Origin: Zelonia costaricensis
Lineage: Eukaryota; Euglenozoa; Kinetoplastea; Trypanosomatida; Trypanosomatidae
Length of the DNA: 64,000 nucleotides
Reading direction: 5' to 3'
Assembly: GCA_030849075.1 (NCBI GenBank)
Contig: JASAOO010003562.1
Span: 1 to 64,000 of the forward strand
Below the pieces are notes generated by a model that saw only the letters and a program-made list of their open reading frames with translations, was not told the origin of the DNA and ran no database searches. The translations under genes were made by a program, and so were the position numbers. Of the stretch, positions 1 to 9,500 are shown in pieces; the first letter of the stretch is position 1, and each line of letters begins with the position of its first letter.

Positions 1-50
1 TTGGCGGCCTCCATCTTGGCCTTCTTGGTCTGACCGGCCTTCGGCGGCAT
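1..50 (-). CDS. RPS25: 40S ribosomal protein S25, N-terminal fragment (runs off the left edge)
   Basis: Only 16 full codons are present, starting at the ATG complementary to 48-50 and reading MPPKAGQTKKAKMEAA. This Lys-rich start matches the conserved N-terminus of kinetoplastid eS25, a small-subunit head protein of the cytosolic ribosome. The rest lies outside the window, so length and integrity cannot be judged. It is the most downstream gene seen here in the right-to-left unit. The call rests on a short but distinctive sequence that I recognise from the family. Confidence 0.8.
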   Translation of the reverse strand, partial: MPPKAGQTKKAKMEAA

Positions 51-654
51 GATGGGCAGCGGGGGGGTGCGGGGAGGGGAGGGGTGAGGAGTACCACTAT
101 GAGTAGCACGCACGTTGTCGATGAGGGTGGTGGAGGGACGCAGAGAGAGTGCGTGAGAGCGGGGATGGCGCGTGTGGTGACAGCGCGTGTGTTGGGGAGT
201 GGGTGGCGTGGGGGAGCCGGGCAGGTGGAGTGTGAGAAGCACGTCAACAAAAACACGGAGGGGCGCGGGGGGAGAGAGGAAGGAGGGGTGAAGGGCATCG
301 AGGAGGACGAACAGATAAACGCGAGCAGCACGTCATGCGAAAACAAGTCCGTGTTGACGCCGCCACTGCAGAAGCTGGAGGCCGCAACAGCAGCGGTGGT
401 CGTCGCGGTCGATCCTGCTTGGCAGGACAGCAGGAGAGGAGCTTGACGTGTGTTTCTTAAGCGGCGTGTTTCGCGCCCGCGGCGTAGCACAGGCGTGTGT
501 GTGTGTGTGTGTGTGTGAGTGTGTGTGTTGCGCTCGCACCAGCGCACAGCCTCGTCATCTTAGTTTCCGCGCCAAGCCTGTAGAGTACGCTGGAGCGGTT
601 TCTCAGTCGCAGTGCACCGCCGACACGCGCACGGGCGGGCCGGTGCGGCCCACG
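51..654. other. Spacer between the DNMT6-like gene and RPS25
   Basis: No convincing gene is present. The spacer should hold the 3'UTR of the methyltransferase and the 5' leader and trans-splice region of RPS25. It contains a (GT)n array at about 495-528, which reads CA on the transcript strand, and purine-rich plus-strand stretches at 61-90 and 255-300. On the minus strand these are polypyrimidine tracts suited to spliced-leader acceptor choice for RPS25. Plus-strand open frames here are low-complexity and look non-coding. Confidence 0.6.
495..528 (-). repeat. (GT)n array, CA-type on the transcript strand
   Basis: A near-perfect GT dinucleotide run with one GA interruption near 518. It lies about 450 nt upstream of the RPS25 start and about 130 nt past the methyltransferase stop. 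Confidence 0.9.
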
Positions 655-2964
655 CTAACCCCCGGCCGCTGCGCCGCCCTGCACATTGCCGATGCCTCGC
701 TGTCGCTCCAGGTACGCGGCAACTGCGGCCCCCAAGCACGCCACCACGCGCGGATTCACAGCGTTGCCAATGAGCTTGTACACAGCACCGGGAGGCACCT
801 GTCGCAGCACCGCCGGCGAGATTGCAGCTGCTGCCGCCGCCGCCGCTGCGGATGACGTGGCTGGCAGCGGTGTCGCGTCGTGGGGCAGGCGGAAGCCGTC
901 GTCGATGCCCTGCAGCCGCGCACACTCACGCAGCGCCAAGAAGCGCAGTTGCGGGCGTGGAGACGACAGAGAAGTTGGCATAGCGGAAGCGCCGGCTTCG
1001 CCGTCGTCTCCGGGGTCCGTCGTTGTTGGGGCTGCCTCCAGCAGCGTAGCCGTCACCTCAGCCGCGGTCATGGTGGGGGCGTACGGAACGAACTCCGAGT
1101 ACAACTGGTAGCTCGTCCGGTAGCTGCCCAGCAGCGTTCGGGCGCGGCCGTGCAGGTCGCATAGCCGCCAACGCGGGTTCTGCCGGAACGTGCGACTGCG
1201 CTGCACGGCGTCCCACTGGGCAGAGGTCAGCTGCAAGTCGGTCGGCGTCCGTGCAGAGAGCAGAGACGCGTTCGATGTGCCGTCGCAGTTGACGGAACTG
1301 TTCAAGCGCGCCGACGCCGCGGCGTCTGATGTCGCCGGCACAACGAGAAGGTCAGCAACAGTGCGATAGCGGGACTCCTGGGCGGCCGCGTCCACGTTGC
1401 GCAGAGCGTCTGCGATGACCCGGGCCACGTCTGCCATGGCCGCCGTGCAGCCCGCGCCAGCCTCGTGCCCTGAGCTCTGCTGAGTGGCAGCGGCTTTGAT
1501 GCCAACAAAGTACACGCGTTTGCGCGTCTGCGGCGTCAGCGCCGCGCCGTCCAGAACCACGTGCTGCACCGCGTACTCCAGCGCACCCTCCTCCGCATGA
1601 GCCCCGCCCGTCTCGGCATCGTGACGGGTACTCGAGCGGCTGTCTGGTGTGCTAGCGTGCTGCGGCCACGCCTCTGGGTGCATCGCCCCGAGGGTTGGGT
1701 GGCGCAAGCGGGCGAGGATCTCCGCCAGCTGCTGCCCCGCGTCGACCGCCGTCAGGTTCTCCACGTTCTCGAGTAGGAACGCGGCGGGCCGCGTCGCCGC
1801 CAGCACGCGCACCACCTCGTAGAACAGCCAGCCCTTGTCCGCGTAGAGGCCGGCAGCCTCGCCCGCCTTGGCGAAGCTCTGACACGGGAAGCCACCCGTC
1901 AGCACGTCATGCGCCGGGAAGCAGACGCTTGGGATCTCGGTGATGTCGCCGACGAGGATGGACGCTGCGTGGGTGTCGTGCAAGGCGGCATCCTCCGCCC
2001 GCTGCGGCTTCGCGTTGGGGAGCTGCAAGACGGGTGGGCAATCATGCCAGCAGCGGTGGTTCAGGGCGTAGGTGATCTGCGCCGGCGGCGCGAACTCCAC
2101 CGCGAACGCTGCGTGGCCGCCGACACCCTCCAGCGCGGTGCGGAACATGCCGATGCCGGCGAACAGCTCCGAGAAGGTGAAGCGGCCCTTGCCCTCCCGT
2201 GGTGGCTGCGGCCGCGCTGCGGGGACTGCAGGGGCACGCCGGTAGCGTTGCGTCAAGGCACACCGCCGCAGAGCTGCCATAGCCGACGGCATGTCGGCCA
2301 GGTCCGGGCAGCAGACTCGGTGGAAGCGGCGCACACCGCGGATGTAGGCGACCGGAGCGGCCCCCTCTCCCCCCTCCTCCTCGCCTGCGGACGCACGTGC
2401 ATCAGCAGGAGTGGCACCGGCGGTTTCGCGCGTGGCGTCGCCGCCGCAAGGAGGGGCCAGCAGCTCGGCGAGATCGCGGCGGGAGAGGTCGCCGGCCACG
2501 TGGACTGCCGTGTACGACGGCCACGACGCGCCGTCACGCGCCGCGAAGGGCGTGCGCAGCAGCGACAGGAGGAGTTGGACGGCGTGCGAGTGGGCGGACG
2601 AGGTGGTGAGCGTGAACGCCTCCGCAGGGAGTCCACCGGGTGCGTCCAAGCCCAGGTGGTCGGCCTCCTCCTCCGTCACTTCCCGCAGTGTGAGGCAGGA
2701 CTCTGCGAGAGCCCCTGGCAACACCCCAGCACTGCGCCTTCCCGCCTCCGCGTTCACCGCTTCATCGCTAGCGGGTGCATCCACAAGGGCGGCGTAGCGG
2801 GCGGCATCGAAACCCGTCACGTTGCGACCGGGCTTAAGCCGTCCGGCCCGGCGCAGGCGTTCGACCAGTGGCGCGAGGTGCCGCTTGGAGGAGACGAGCA
2901 CAACGCCGGACGGGTACGACGGTGGGTACGCCGGTAGCGCCGCGGCGACTGGCGTGGTGCTCAT
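655..2964 (-). CDS. DNMT6: Cytosine-C5 DNA methyltransferase, DNMT6-like
   Basis: A 769-aa protein. It should transfer methyl groups from S-adenosylmethionine to C5 of cytosine in DNA, probably in the nucleus. The C5-methyltransferase motifs are in order: motif I E-LFAGIG from residue 266, motif IV GGFPCQS with the nucleophilic Cys at about 361, motif VI ENV near 397, motif VIII QTRKRVYF near 478, motif IX RECARLQG near 679, and motif X LIGNAVNP near 730. The first ~260 residues are a family-specific extension, and a low-complexity insert separates motifs VIII and IX. The ATG at 2962-2964 is preferred: the frame stays open upstream only through CA repeat and UTR-like sequence. Kinetoplastids carry one such gene of the DNMT6 class, although 5mC has been reported as undetectable in Leishmania. 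All catalytic motifs look intact, so activity cannot be excluded from sequence. Confidence 0.9.
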   Translation of the reverse strand: MSTTPVAAALPAYPPSYPSGVVLVSSKRHLAPLVERLRRAGRLKPGRNVTGFDAARYAALVDAPASDEAVNAEAGRRSAGVLPGALAESCLTLREVTEEEADHLGLDAPGGLPAEAFTLTTSSAHSHAVQLLLSLLRTPFAARDGASWPSYTAVHVAGDLSRRDLAELLAPPCGGDATRETAGATPADARASAGEEEGGEGAAPVAYIRGVRRFHRVCCPDLADMPSAMAALRRCALTQRYRRAPAVPAARPQPPREGKGRFTFSELFAGIGMFRTALEGVGGHAAFAVEFAPPAQITYALNHRCWHDCPPVLQLPNAKPQRAEDAALHDTHAASILVGDITEIPSVCFPAHDVLTGGFPCQSFAKAGEAAGLYADKGWLFYEVVRVLAATRPAAFLLENVENLTAVDAGQQLAEILARLRHPTLGAMHPEAWPQHASTPDSRSSTRHDAETGGAHAEEGALEYAVQHVVLDGAALTPQTRKRVYFVGIKAAATQQSSGHEAGAGCTAAMADVARVIADALRNVDAAAQESRYRTVADLLVVPATSDAAASARLNSSVNCDGTSNASLLSARTPTDLQLTSAQWDAVQRSRTFRQNPRWRLCDLHGRARTLLGSYRTSYQLYSEFVPYAPTMTAAEVTATLLEAAPTTTDPGDDGEAGASAMPTSLSSPRPQLRFLALRECARLQGIDDGFRLPHDATPLPATSSAAAAAAAAAISPAVLRQVPPGAVYKLIGNAVNPRVVACLGAAVAAYLERQRGIGNVQGGAAAGG

Positions 2965-2974
2965 CGAAGTCCCT

Positions 2975-2976
2975 CT
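2975..2976 (-). promoter_or_regulatory. Candidate spliced-leader acceptor AG for the DNMT6-like gene
   Basis: On the minus strand a polypyrimidine stretch (about 3027-3055) is followed by a CA array ending in CACAG, 10 nt before the ATG. Using this AG would exclude two ATGs lying between the tract and the array. Inferred from sequence only. Confidence 0.35.
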
Positions 2977-3168
2977 GTGTGTGTGTGTGTGTGTTTGATG
3001 CAAGTTGCATGATGTTCCCAGTGGGGAAGAGGGACGGGGGAGGAAGGAAGGCGAAGGTCGGAGAGTGGCGCGCTGAGAGAACGCACGAGGCACGTGCCGT
3101 ACCGCGCAAGAGGCGGGCGCGTCAGCATGAGCCGGTCCCCTTGCACACTCGCCAGCAGCAGCGCATAC

Positions 3169-3171
3169 GTG

Positions 3172-3209
<38 letters not shown>
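3169..3209 (-). repeat. (GT)n array, CA-type on the transcript strand
   Basis: A 41-nt GT run with one GC interruption, about 205 nt upstream of the methyltransferase start. Confidence 0.9.
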
Positions 3210-3210
<1 letters not shown>

Positions 3211-3919
3211 ATGCGCCGGGAAAGAGCATGAAGACTTGCGCGCCACGAGTCATCGCGTGCAACGGCAGCAGCTGCAGATGCAGCGTGTCGCCGCGGCTGG
3301 CAAGGGCCTCACATCTCCTCCCTCTGTGGGCGGCGTGCACAGCTCCAGTGCGTGTCCACTGCAGGAGGCGAGCCACGTGGCAGCGGGAGGAGGGGGCAGG
3401 CGAGTGCACGCTTGTTGTGTGTGATGGCTGACCTTAGAGGTTATGCCTCCCCTCCCCCTCCCTCCCTTCCCCACATCAGGGTTGTGGAGGAGCGGGGGAG
3501 AGGAGGACGTGGTGGTGGGGGTGGTGGCGATGACGTAGGTGCCATCTTATGTTAACCGCATGACCCGCAGGGGGGAAAGACAAGAGAAGGGGCAAGCGTG
3601 GGTGCAGCGTGGGAAAGGGGGAGGGGGTGGCGTCGGACAGGGTCCGTCGCGGAGGCCGCGTGCCGCGCACATGACAGCAAGGCGAGCGCACACACGCACA
3701 CATACACACATTGCCCGCGCTGTCTTGCCTTTCCCCCACCCACCACCCCCCCCATTTTCCCGAACCTGCACACACTCCGACAAAAAGGTCCAGTCCTCCT
3801 CCTTCTCGGTGCTTCCCCTCTCCACCACCGTCACCGGCATTTGTTACGCGAGACAAGATGGAAACAGCTGATAAGAAACAGACCAAAGCACATCACGCAC
3901 GCAGCGACAGAGCCGCAAG

Positions 3920-3923
<4 letters not shown>

Positions 3924-3956
<33 letters not shown>
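3924..3956 (-). repeat. (AC)n array, UG-type on the transcript strand
   Basis: An AC dinucleotide run that begins about 45 nt after the UTP4-like stop codon, so it lies in that gene's 3'UTR. A shorter AC-rich run lies at 3688-3710. Confidence 0.9.
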
Positions 3957-3960
<4 letters not shown>

Positions 3961-4000
3961 CCGCACAAACAGACACGACGGCATGCGCCAGACCGACGAC

Positions 4001-7000
4001 TCAGTTACCGAAACGGCGCACCTTCCAGCACAGGGGCAGCGACTCTAGCGTCTTCTCGAGGTTGCGCTCCAGCACGAGCACCTCCGAGCCGTCCTTGATG
4101 AGGAACGCCGCCTCCACGTTCATACGCCGCACCATGTGCCACTTCTCCGCCGTGGCGACCAGCAGACCACGGCTAAAGTAGCCAACGTATTTGCAGCCGC
4201 CCGCCGCGCCCGGGACGCTGGCGATCCACCGAACATCGTGCGGCAGCGTCGCCGGAAGCTGGGTGGACCCCGCGGCGGGGGCGGCACCGCTGTGCAGTGC
4301 GCGGGCGACAAGATACCGCTGCTGGGTCACGGAAAGCCCCACCACGGCGGGCGCCTCCTCCGCCTCCTTCACGGCAGCGCGCGCCTTCGGCGGTGCCGGC
4401 GCAGCGGCCTCCGTCTTGGCCCTCTTCGCCGCCGGCCGGGCATCTGCGCCGTCCGGTGCGGCGGCCGTCGCCTGCGTTGCCAGCCGCGGCACCGCCTGCA
4501 CCAGCACGAAGACGTCGTCGAGGTCGGCGACGAGGGAGTCAGCGTCGGGGGTGCCGTCCGCCATGAGCCGCAGCCGGCAACTTCCTCGATGGCCGTAGAT
4601 CACCAGCTCCTCTTCCTCAACGGCGCGCTCCGTCCGCTTCGCGGCAGGCGCGCTGCTGCTGCCATTCTTGGCAGCGCCGGTGGCGTCGCTGACACTGCCG
4701 CCGCGGCACAGAACGCGGTATGGGCGCACCGAGTCGCCCGGCAGCTGCTTGCCGCGCACCTGCAGCGGGGTGTGGACGACCGGGTAGCCGTCGGTGAGCG
4801 TCACGCACGTCACGCAGTCGTCGTACAGAAGGTACAGCCGCCGCGCCGACGTCTTTGGGCTCTCTTCCGCGGCCTCCTCGACGCCGTCCAGACTCGACGC
4901 GGGGGCCGTAGTGCGCGACGGGGGCGACGACGACCAGCAGACGTCCACAAGACCGGTGCGCGCTGGCAGCTCGAGCACCTCCTCGATGCGGGACACCGCC
5001 ATCGCCGCGCCGCTGCGCCACACCACCCGCAGCACGCCAACCCGCTCCTCCGTGCTGAAGACGATGTAGTGCAGCCGTTCATCGCACCAGAGGCCGGCGA
5101 GGTGGAAGCGGCCGTCCAGGCGGTGGCCGAAGCGCGGCAGCCAGTGGCGCCCCGCGCCGTCCATCTGGAAGGCCTCGATTGTGTCGTAGCGGGACTGCAG
5201 CAGCACCTCCCGCCCCGCCGCGTACGCAAACTGCTGCGTCGTGACCGCGAGGTACATGGCTGGGGAGTGGAACAGCTGCGACGTCGGCGCGTACAGGACG
5301 GTGCCGTCGCGGGCGGCAGAGAGGAGCAGCTGCCGCTGGGGCAGCAAGGCGAGCTGGCTGGCCTCGTGGTAGTGCGTGCGCCGCTTCACCTCGGCCGGGT
5401 ACCAGTCGCCCTCCTCGTTGCAGCGGTAGCTGCGCAGGCTCTCGTGCCAGCCCGAGGCGTAGACGACGCGGTCCGCCTCGACCGTGAGCGCCGTCACCGG
5501 GCCCCTGTGCTGCGAGAAGGTCTGGAACGCGTGTCCGTGCGCCGCATCCAGCAGAACGACATCGCCCATCGACGTGCCGACCACAACGCACGGCCGGCGC
5601 GAGCTGCCAACGACGACGCAGCTCAGGGCGATGCCCTTGGCCAGCTTTGTCGTCCACAGCGACTCGTGCTCCGCCAAGCCACGCGCGCGGCCCGAGCCCG
5701 CCGCCTCGTCCTCGGCCGCCGCCGTCGCCGACGCGGCCGATCCGTCCTGCGACGCCGCGGCGGCGGCGCTCGCGGGAAGTCGCCACGCGTGCACGTTGCC
5801 GGCGTCATCGGTGCCGACGGCGATGCGCAAACTCGTCGATGCTGCCACGGTCAGCGCGCGGTCGGCGCCCGTGATGCCGGGCACGACGCGCACCAGCTCC
5901 ACCTGCGGCGCGGCGCCCTCGCGGCGGCACGTAAGGCGAAGCTGCTGCCAGCTGCCGTCCGCCATGGCCGCGTAGATGCAGGCGGCGCTGACGGCGTGCA
6001 GGGCCCAGATGGCGCCGCCGCTGCGCTGGTGCAGCGCCACCGGCACGAGCAGCTCCGGGTCGTAGAGGACAATCTGCCCTGACATCATCGAGGCGAGAAG
6101 AACGTAGCGGGGCGCCGGTGCCGGCACGGCAACGTAGGCGAGCCCGGTGATGGTGCGCTGTGTCTGGCCCCCCGTGTGCCGGCGCTGCACGAACTGCGGG
6201 ACGCCCTGGAAGAAGCTCACGTCGTAGCGTACCAGCGAGCCGTTCTCACGCGCCAGGACGACCTCGTGCTCGCTCGGGTGGACGGCAACGCGGCACACCC
6301 CGCTCACATCCGGTGCGATCACCTGCGATGCGCGGATGAAGGTCTCCACAAAGCGCGCCTCAGGCGACGCGGCGGCGGCAGCGGTGACTGGATTGGAGTG
6401 GACCACAGCTCGCGGCCCGGCCGCAGCACTCACAGCCGCCGCCTTGATCGCCGCACTGGCCCGCTGGCGGCGCGCACTGCGGCTGTTCTTGCGCTGTGCC
6501 GCCGACTTCTTTGGTGCCCCGTTGTCCGGGTCTGCCGCGGTGCCGCGCTTCGCAGGGCTCTCCGCCGGCTGTTGCTGCTGCTGTGGCTGCGGTGGTGGTG
6601 GTGGTGGTGACGGCGACGCCTTCGCCTTCTTGTCCACCGGAGCGGGGGACGGCGGTGGCGGCGGCGGACGTGCCGGGGAGGCGGCGGTGTTGGCCTGTGA
6701 CGCCGGCGCCGTCTCCGCGCCCCGCTTGCGGTGGCTCGATGGGGGTCGCGCGGGGGTGGACGGGGCGCGCGGCGGCGTCTTGCTGGAGGCCGGCACCGGG
6801 CTGTTTGCTGGGGCGCGCGGCGGCGGCATCGACTGCGAGGGGGCGGCGGTGGTCTTGACGGCGGCCTTGTCGCCGCTGCTCTGACTGCGCGACCGCTCGG
6901 GGGTGCGCTGCTGCGTCTGCGACGGACGCTGGCGCTGCGACGACGCGGTGGCGGGCGACTGCGCCGGGGCCGCCGGGGCCGGACTCGCGGGAGACGCGGC

Positions 7001-7096
7001 CGGGGACGCCGGAGTGGACTTCACCGATGCCCGCGTTGGCGTCGCCACGGCTGGCGTGGCGGGGGATGGGGTTCGCTTGCTGCCCTTGGGTGGCAT
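4001..7096 (-). CDS. UTP4: UTP4/Cirhin-like WD40 protein (small-subunit processome)
   Basis: A 1031-aa protein starting MPPKGSKRTP at the ATG complementary to 7094-7096. Residues 1-250 are Pro/Ser/Ala/Lys-rich and disordered, with SP and TP pairs. From about 250 onward come degenerate beta-propeller blades. The blade order resembles UTP4: RVAVHPSE..ENGSLVRYDV, SGQIVLYD, GGAIWALH, a GNVHAWRL blade, then SMGDVVLLDAAHG..FSQHRGPVTALTV, VYASGWHESLRSY near 543, and SAARDGTVLY. UTP4 is a WD40 subunit of the t-UTP/UTP-A complex that binds nascent pre-rRNA in the nucleolus. A C-terminal Lys/Ala-rich insert interrupts the second propeller. Real gene: high confidence. UTP4 identity: moderate, because WD40 proteins resemble one another. 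Confidence 0.6.
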   Translation of the reverse strand: MPPKGSKRTPSPATPAVATPTRASVKSTPASPAASPASPAPAAPAQSPATASSQRQRPSQTQQRTPERSRSQSSGDKAAVKTTAAPSQSMPPPRAPANSPVPASSKTPPRAPSTPARPPSSHRKRGAETAPASQANTAASPARPPPPPPSPAPVDKKAKASPSPPPPPPQPQQQQQPAESPAKRGTAADPDNGAPKKSAAQRKNSRSARRQRASAAIKAAAVSAAAGPRAVVHSNPVTAAAAASPEARFVETFIRASQVIAPDVSGVCRVAVHPSEHEVVLARENGSLVRYDVSFFQGVPQFVQRRHTGGQTQRTITGLAYVAVPAPAPRYVLLASMMSGQIVLYDPELLVPVALHQRSGGAIWALHAVSAACIYAAMADGSWQQLRLTCRREGAAPQVELVRVVPGITGADRALTVAASTSLRIAVGTDDAGNVHAWRLPASAAAAASQDGSAASATAAAEDEAAGSGRARGLAEHESLWTTKLAKGIALSCVVVGSSRRPCVVVGTSMGDVVLLDAAHGHAFQTFSQHRGPVTALTVEADRVVYASGWHESLRSYRCNEEGDWYPAEVKRRTHYHEASQLALLPQRQLLLSAARDGTVLYAPTSQLFHSPAMYLAVTTQQFAYAAGREVLLQSRYDTIEAFQMDGAGRHWLPRFGHRLDGRFHLAGLWCDERLHYIVFSTEERVGVLRVVWRSGAAMAVSRIEEVLELPARTGLVDVCWSSSPPSRTTAPASSLDGVEEAAEESPKTSARRLYLLYDDCVTCVTLTDGYPVVHTPLQVRGKQLPGDSVRPYRVLCRGGSVSDATGAAKNGSSSAPAAKRTERAVEEEELVIYGHRGSCRLRLMADGTPDADSLVADLDDVFVLVQAVPRLATQATAAAPDGADARPAAKRAKTEAAAPAPPKARAAVKEAEEAPAVVGLSVTQQRYLVARALHSGAAPAAGSTQLPATLPHDVRWIASVPGAAGGCKYVGYFSRGLLVATAEKWHMVRRMNVEAAFLIKDGSEVLVLERNLEKTLESLPLCWKVRRFGN

Positions 7097-7600
7097 GGTG
7101 GGCAGGCGTACGAGTAACGACGGAGGGAAGGGGAAAGCTGTTGCCTATGGTGGGCGTCGTGGTGTGGCACCCCCTCCGTAGCGATCTTGCGATGCTTGTG
7201 TGGGTATGTGTAGGAGAGAGCGGGGTGTGGGCGGGTGTGGGCGTCGGCGAGGGCGCGGCAGTCGCAGGGACGGTGGTGGGGAAAGCAAGGGAGCGGGAAG
7301 TGAAGGAGTGGCAGGCAATGGCCGGTGCTGGTCGTCCACCCTGCGCGTACCGACTCAGTGGCCTCGCCTGCGCATGGGAGCGCAAAAAGGCGAAGCGGCA
7401 TAAGATACCGCAGTGGAGCCGACCACCGTGCGGTGCATGCGTGCTGCTGCTTCCTGACATCGTCGTCACCTACGCGGCCATGCAGACACTCGCACACGCC
7501 CCGCGTCGCGCCGTCCGCACCACGCGCAAGCTCGCATTCAATGAAGAATTGTCAAGGGCGCCGTCTCGCAGCTGGTAAGGTGTGCGCCTCCATCGTGCCG
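7097..7600. other. Spacer between the CCCH-finger gene and the UTP4-like gene
   Basis: No gene seen. Plus-strand purine-rich stretches at about 7125-7140 and 7280-7310 are polypyrimidine on the transcript strand and could direct trans-splicing of the UTP4-like mRNA. This spacer lacks a long dinucleotide array. Confidence 0.55.
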
Positions 7601-9424
7601 TCATGCCGCATGTGCGCGAAGCTGCTCCAGCACCTCACGGCTGAACAGCGGGATGTACGGGTGGCGCTGCGTGTTCCAGCTCACCTCCACCTTGGTCGGC
7701 CGCACCAGGGACGACGCCGTGGCGCCCGCCGCCGCCTCCTCCGCCCCGCCGGCGCCGCCGCTGGTCGGTGGGGCGAGGGACGCGTACATGGGGCACTCCT
7801 CCAGCGCCTGCTGATACGGCGTCGCAGAGAGCAGCACCACAGACGGCGTCGACGAGCCGGCGGCCATGTCGGTGCCGGCAGCCGGCAGAACCGCGGCGAG
7901 GTGCACGCACCACGCCGCGCCATCCCCACCGATCGCATCGGGGTGCGTTTGCAGGTGAACGGCGATGTCGCCGACGGCGTGCGCGAAGGCGCGCTGGAGA
8001 AGGCGCAGCTCGCGTGCGAGCGCGTCCTCGGCGGCGGGGTCGGCGGCGGACTCCAGCACCGCGTACCGCTCCAGCAGCGCCTCCACGCCGCCCGCACCCG
8101 ACGCCAGCAGTGTGGCGGAGGTCATGAGGCGCACCTGGGCGTGGCGCTGCACCACGCCCCGCACGCGGCGGCCGCCGCGCTCCAGGAAGGCGGTCACCTC
8201 GCAGCCGACGGTGGGGAGATACAGCCACGGCTGCAGGCAGAGCGACAGCGGGGCCGCCACAGCGGCGTTCTGCGAGGACGCTGCGGCCGCTGACGAGGAT
8301 GCGTCGCGCCACCGACGCAGCGCGTCCCGCACGCGTCGACTGCCGCGCAGCGCGCGCAGCACCTCCTCCGCCGACGTGCAGCGGTTCAGCTGGTTCATGT
8401 GGTACCACAGCCGCTGTGTGTACAGGTCGCGCTCCAGCGGGGTTGGGGCGCCGTTCGCCGGGAGCGGGCAGCACCGTCGCAGCTGAGTCAGGCCCTCCTC
8501 GCACGTCACTGCCCAGTCCCACGGCGCGCCGCCGAGGCAGCTCAGCCGCGGAAAGAAGGCCACTGCGCCGCCGTCTGATGCCGCGGTCGCCTGCAACGTC
8601 TGCAGTGCAGCCTCGACGCGCGCGAGGACGGCGTGGTAGGCCGCGTCAGTTGGAAGAGAAGAAGGATGCGGTGACGAGGCCGGCCCGTCCAACGCCCACA
8701 GCGCCGCCGCCTCCTGCACCGTGATGGGCACGCTGGCACAGCGCTCCGCCTGTACGGCCACGGACAAGGGCGAAAGGGCCTCTCTCGCCGCCGGCATGGA
8801 GGACAAGAGCTGCCGCACCGTTGCCTGCTGCTCGCGCAAAAGGTGCGCGTCGGCGTCGGTGTTGTCGATGCGGGGCCGCTTGCGCACCGTGCGCTGCACC
8901 GCGGCCCGGTGCAGCTTCACGCACGCGACGCCGAAGAAGCAGTCCTCGCCAGCCAGCGTTCGCGGGCACCACTTCGCCACGGCGCGGCCGCGGTACACGA
9001 GCTCCAGCCCACGCGTGTCGGCCAGGTCGACCTTGCGCACCTCCTCGCCCTCTACGGTGAGGCAGGGCTGGTAGACGGGCTCTGGGGGCCGCGGCTTTTC
9101 CTTCTCGATGATGCGCAGGCGTAGCGGGGGGTACTGCCGGCCCGGTTGCTCAGGCGTGATGTCAGCCTTGCACGCCGCAAGTGCCTCGCCCTCCGAGGCG
9201 TACAAGGCCAGCGCGTAGCCGCGCGTCTCGAGGTGCATGACGAGCATGACACCCGACGACTGATCCTGCAGCAGGCGGCGGAGTCGCTCATAGCGCAGAT
9301 CGAACTTGGAGACGGCCACTGCCGACGCCGACTTGCCGCTGGTTGCCGCACTGTCCTTGTCGCCCTTCACAATGGGCTGTAAAAGGAAGTCGGGGATGTT
9401 GCTGATGAACACAAACGTGCGCAT
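7601..9424 (-). CDS. CCCH zinc-finger protein with an RRM-like N-terminus
   Basis: A 607-aa protein starting MRTFVFISNIPDF at the ATG complementary to 9422-9424; upstream in-frame codons are CA-repeat UTR. Residues 1-90 look like an RRM: FVFISNIP resembles RNP2 and GYALALYASEGEALAAC resembles the RNP1 region. A single canonical CCCH finger follows, C153-X8-C162-X5-C168-X3-H172, then a basic RKRPR stretch. The remaining ~430 residues are helical and not recognised. CCCH proteins in trypanosomatids mostly bind mRNA and control stability or translation, which matters because transcription is polycistronic. A role in mRNA fate is therefore likely but inferred. I do not recognise an exact orthologue. 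Confidence 0.7.
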   Translation of the reverse strand: MRTFVFISNIPDFLLQPIVKGDKDSAATSGKSASAVAVSKFDLRYERLRRLLQDQSSGVMLVMHLETRGYALALYASEGEALAACKADITPEQPGRQYPPLRLRIIEKEKPRPPEPVYQPCLTVEGEEVRKVDLADTRGLELVYRGRAVAKWCPRTLAGEDCFFGVACVKLHRAAVQRTVRKRPRIDNTDADAHLLREQQATVRQLLSSMPAAREALSPLSVAVQAERCASVPITVQEAAALWALDGPASSPHPSSLPTDAAYHAVLARVEAALQTLQATAASDGGAVAFFPRLSCLGGAPWDWAVTCEEGLTQLRRCCPLPANGAPTPLERDLYTQRLWYHMNQLNRCTSAEEVLRALRGSRRVRDALRRWRDASSSAAAASSQNAAVAAPLSLCLQPWLYLPTVGCEVTAFLERGGRRVRGVVQRHAQVRLMTSATLLASGAGGVEALLERYAVLESAADPAAEDALARELRLLQRAFAHAVGDIAVHLQTHPDAIGGDGAAWCVHLAAVLPAAGTDMAAGSSTPSVVLLSATPYQQALEECPMYASLAPPTSGGAGGAEEAAAGATASSLVRPTKVEVSWNTQRHPYIPLFSREVLEQLRAHAA

Positions 9425-9463
9425 GGCTGCGCTGCTGTGTGCGTGCAGGTGTGTCTGTGCGAC

Positions 9464-9500
<37 letters not shown>

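Larger units (their letters stand above)
2965..4000. other. Spacer between the UTP4-like gene and the DNMT6-like gene
   Basis: No gene seen. Read in the transcript direction, UG arrays (3924-3956 and 3688-3710) follow the UTP4-like stop. CA arrays (3169-3209 and 2977-2994) come next, just before the methyltransferase ATG. Plus-strand purine stretches near 3027-3060 and 3460-3520 are transcript-strand polypyrimidine tracts. Long open frames across the region are made of dinucleotide repeat and look spurious. Confidence 0.6.
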
